Shown piece after piece: positions 63,631-64,000 of a stretch of 64,000 nt of DNA. How positions within the stretch are numbered: position 1 is the first letter of the stretch; each line of letters starts with the position of its first letter. The DNA is taken from contig DXQT01000002.1 in NCBI GenBank assembly GCA_019411365.1, forward strand, positions 96,739 through 160,738, given 5' to 3'. The notes beneath the pieces were generated by a model. That model made no database searches, was not told where the DNA came from, and was given only the letters and a program-made list of their open reading frames with translations. The DNA is from Roseburia sp. (lineage in GTDB: Bacteria; Bacillota_A; Clostridia; Lachnospirales; Lachnospiraceae). The translations under genes were made by a program, and so were the position numbers.

Positions 63631-63733
63631 CGTCAAGCTTGCGTCTGAACAGTAGCGATTTTCTCTCAAATTCACTGTTTTACATAACTTACCAGCCATT
63701 AAGTTGTAAAGAATCTTTTGATATCACAATCCT

Positions 63734-63765
63734 ATAAAAAAAAGACACTAAATTAATAGTGTCTT
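63734..63765 (-). terminator. Terminator of the rRNA/tRNA operon
   Basis: AAGACACTA and TAGTGTCTT form a perfect stem with a short loop, followed on the minus strand by TTTTTTTT, 18 nt after tRNA-Met. Confidence 0.92.
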
Positions 63766-63782
63766 CCATACCTCAGTATAAA

Positions 63783-63856
63783 TAGCGAGAAAGAGACTTG
63801 AACTCTTAACCTCCCGGGTATGAACCGGACGCTCTAGCCAGTTGAGCCATCTCGCC
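63783..63856 (-). tRNA. tRNA-Met (CAU), elongator type
   Basis: A 74-nt cloverleaf without encoded CCA. Acceptor GGCGAGA pairs with TCTCGCT (G1-U72 wobble), D-stem GCTC/GAGC, anticodon stem TCCGG/CCGGG with loop TTCATAC (anticodon CAU), T-stem AAGAG/CTCTT. The body resembles elongator tRNA-Met of B. subtilis. It lacks the three G-C pairs of an initiator tRNA. An Ile-tRNA modified to lysidine cannot be fully excluded. Confidence 0.93.
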
Positions 63857-63922
63857 ATATATTTATTTGAACAAAAAAATATTGATACCTTCAAAACTTC
63901 ATACAGATTTCCGATTTTTTTC

Positions 63923-63964
63923 GAAAGTGGTCATTGCCACTTTCCATGCGAACATTGTTCGCAT
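63923..63964 (-). other. 23S-tRNA spacer with processing-type hairpins
   Basis: GAAAGTGG (63923-63930) pairs with CCACTTTC (63937-63944), and the palindrome ATGCGAAC/GTTCGCAT spans 63946-63964. They lie between the 23S end and tRNA-Met and are likely RNase III-type maturation sites. No 5S gene is present in the 114-nt spacer. Confidence 0.6.
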
Positions 63965-63969
63965 TGTTT

Positions 63970-64000
63970 TGGTCAAGCCCTCGATCGATTAGTAACAGTC
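63970..64000 (-). rRNA. 3' end of 23S rRNA (partial)
   Basis: Minus-strand GACTGTTACTAATCGATCGA, followed by GGGCTTGACC, is the conserved 3' end of 23S rRNA in Firmicutes. The rest lies beyond the window edge. The gene is transcribed toward tRNA-Met. Confidence 0.9.

Noticed and set aside
63451..63699. 82-residue minus-strand ORF as a gene
   Set aside because: Cys-rich, low-plausibility translation across three strong hairpins, with no ribosome binding site.
63946..63964. SOS box in the 23S-tRNA spacer
   Set aside because: GAAC and GTTC are separated by 3 rather than 4 nt, and the element is part of a longer rRNA-processing palindrome.

Overview
The window looks like the chromosome of an anaerobic, endospore-forming, flagellated, low-GC Firmicute of the Lachnospiraceae, most like Roseburia or its close relatives. 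This is an inference from gene content, not from a search. It rests on the conserved block mbl-flhO-flhP, dipicolinate synthase (dpaAB), a flavodiiron protein, a hexuronate (UxuA/UxuB) locus, AraC regulators and the 3' end of a Firmicute-type 23S rRNA.

Layout. 1-3.3 kb: ABC transporter (lipoprotein, permease, ATPase) on the plus strand. 3.3-9 kb: recD2 and a flagellar rod operon behind mbl, with a sigma-28 type promoter placed exactly at the mbl stop codon. 9.1-9.3 kb: a plus-strand intergenic stretch that folds into a series of hairpins and ends in a terminator-like stem. 9.3-18.6 kb: uvrBA with an SOS box, a flavodiiron protein and secA. 18.8-22.8 kb: a TSCPD protein, dpaAB with a sigma-K-like promoter, an orphan promoter driving an RNA with 54-nt tandem repeats, and aspartokinase. 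23-24.7 kb: a phosphoesterase and a DUF4474 protein. 24.8-33.1 kb: hexuronate region (uxuB, two AraC regulators, a creatininase/amidohydrolase/GPH transporter operon, uxuA) with a shared 19-nt operator. Fragments of a creatininase gene and an AraC gene lie fused at 33.1-33.3 kb. 33.3-38.2 kb: LysM protein, lrgAB, a cysteine-cluster protein, an esterase and a broken Rpn-type gene.

38.4-41.6 kb: metNIQ. Its leader holds an unannotated 38-codon Met/Cys-rich ORF, an antiterminator and an intrinsic terminator. This is the complete anatomy of ribosome-mediated attenuation and the most interesting item here. 41.6-44.7 kb: LysR, YitT and small proteins. 44.8-50.4 kb: one long operon of phosphatase, C69 dipeptidase, an orphan TAXI solute-binding lipoprotein, GltS, a small repeat protein and a PfkB kinase. 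TAXI plus GltS without TRAP membrane subunits suggests a binding-protein-assisted glutamate carrier. 50.4-53.3 kb: MATE exporter and MYG1 protein. 53.3-55.3 kb: a chemoreceptor gene with a nonsense and a frameshift lesion, whose promoter lies inside a group II intron reverse transcriptase remnant. 55.3-63.4 kb: a complete type II Wadjet (JetABCD) anti-plasmid operon. 63.5-64 kb: hairpin-rich spacer, terminator, tRNA-Met(CAU) and the 23S rRNA 3' end, with no 5S gene between them.

Limits: families were assigned by reading motifs, not by database search. Promoters, operators and RNA folds were read by eye. Starts were moved from the longest ORF wherever a ribosome binding site clearly favoured an internal codon.
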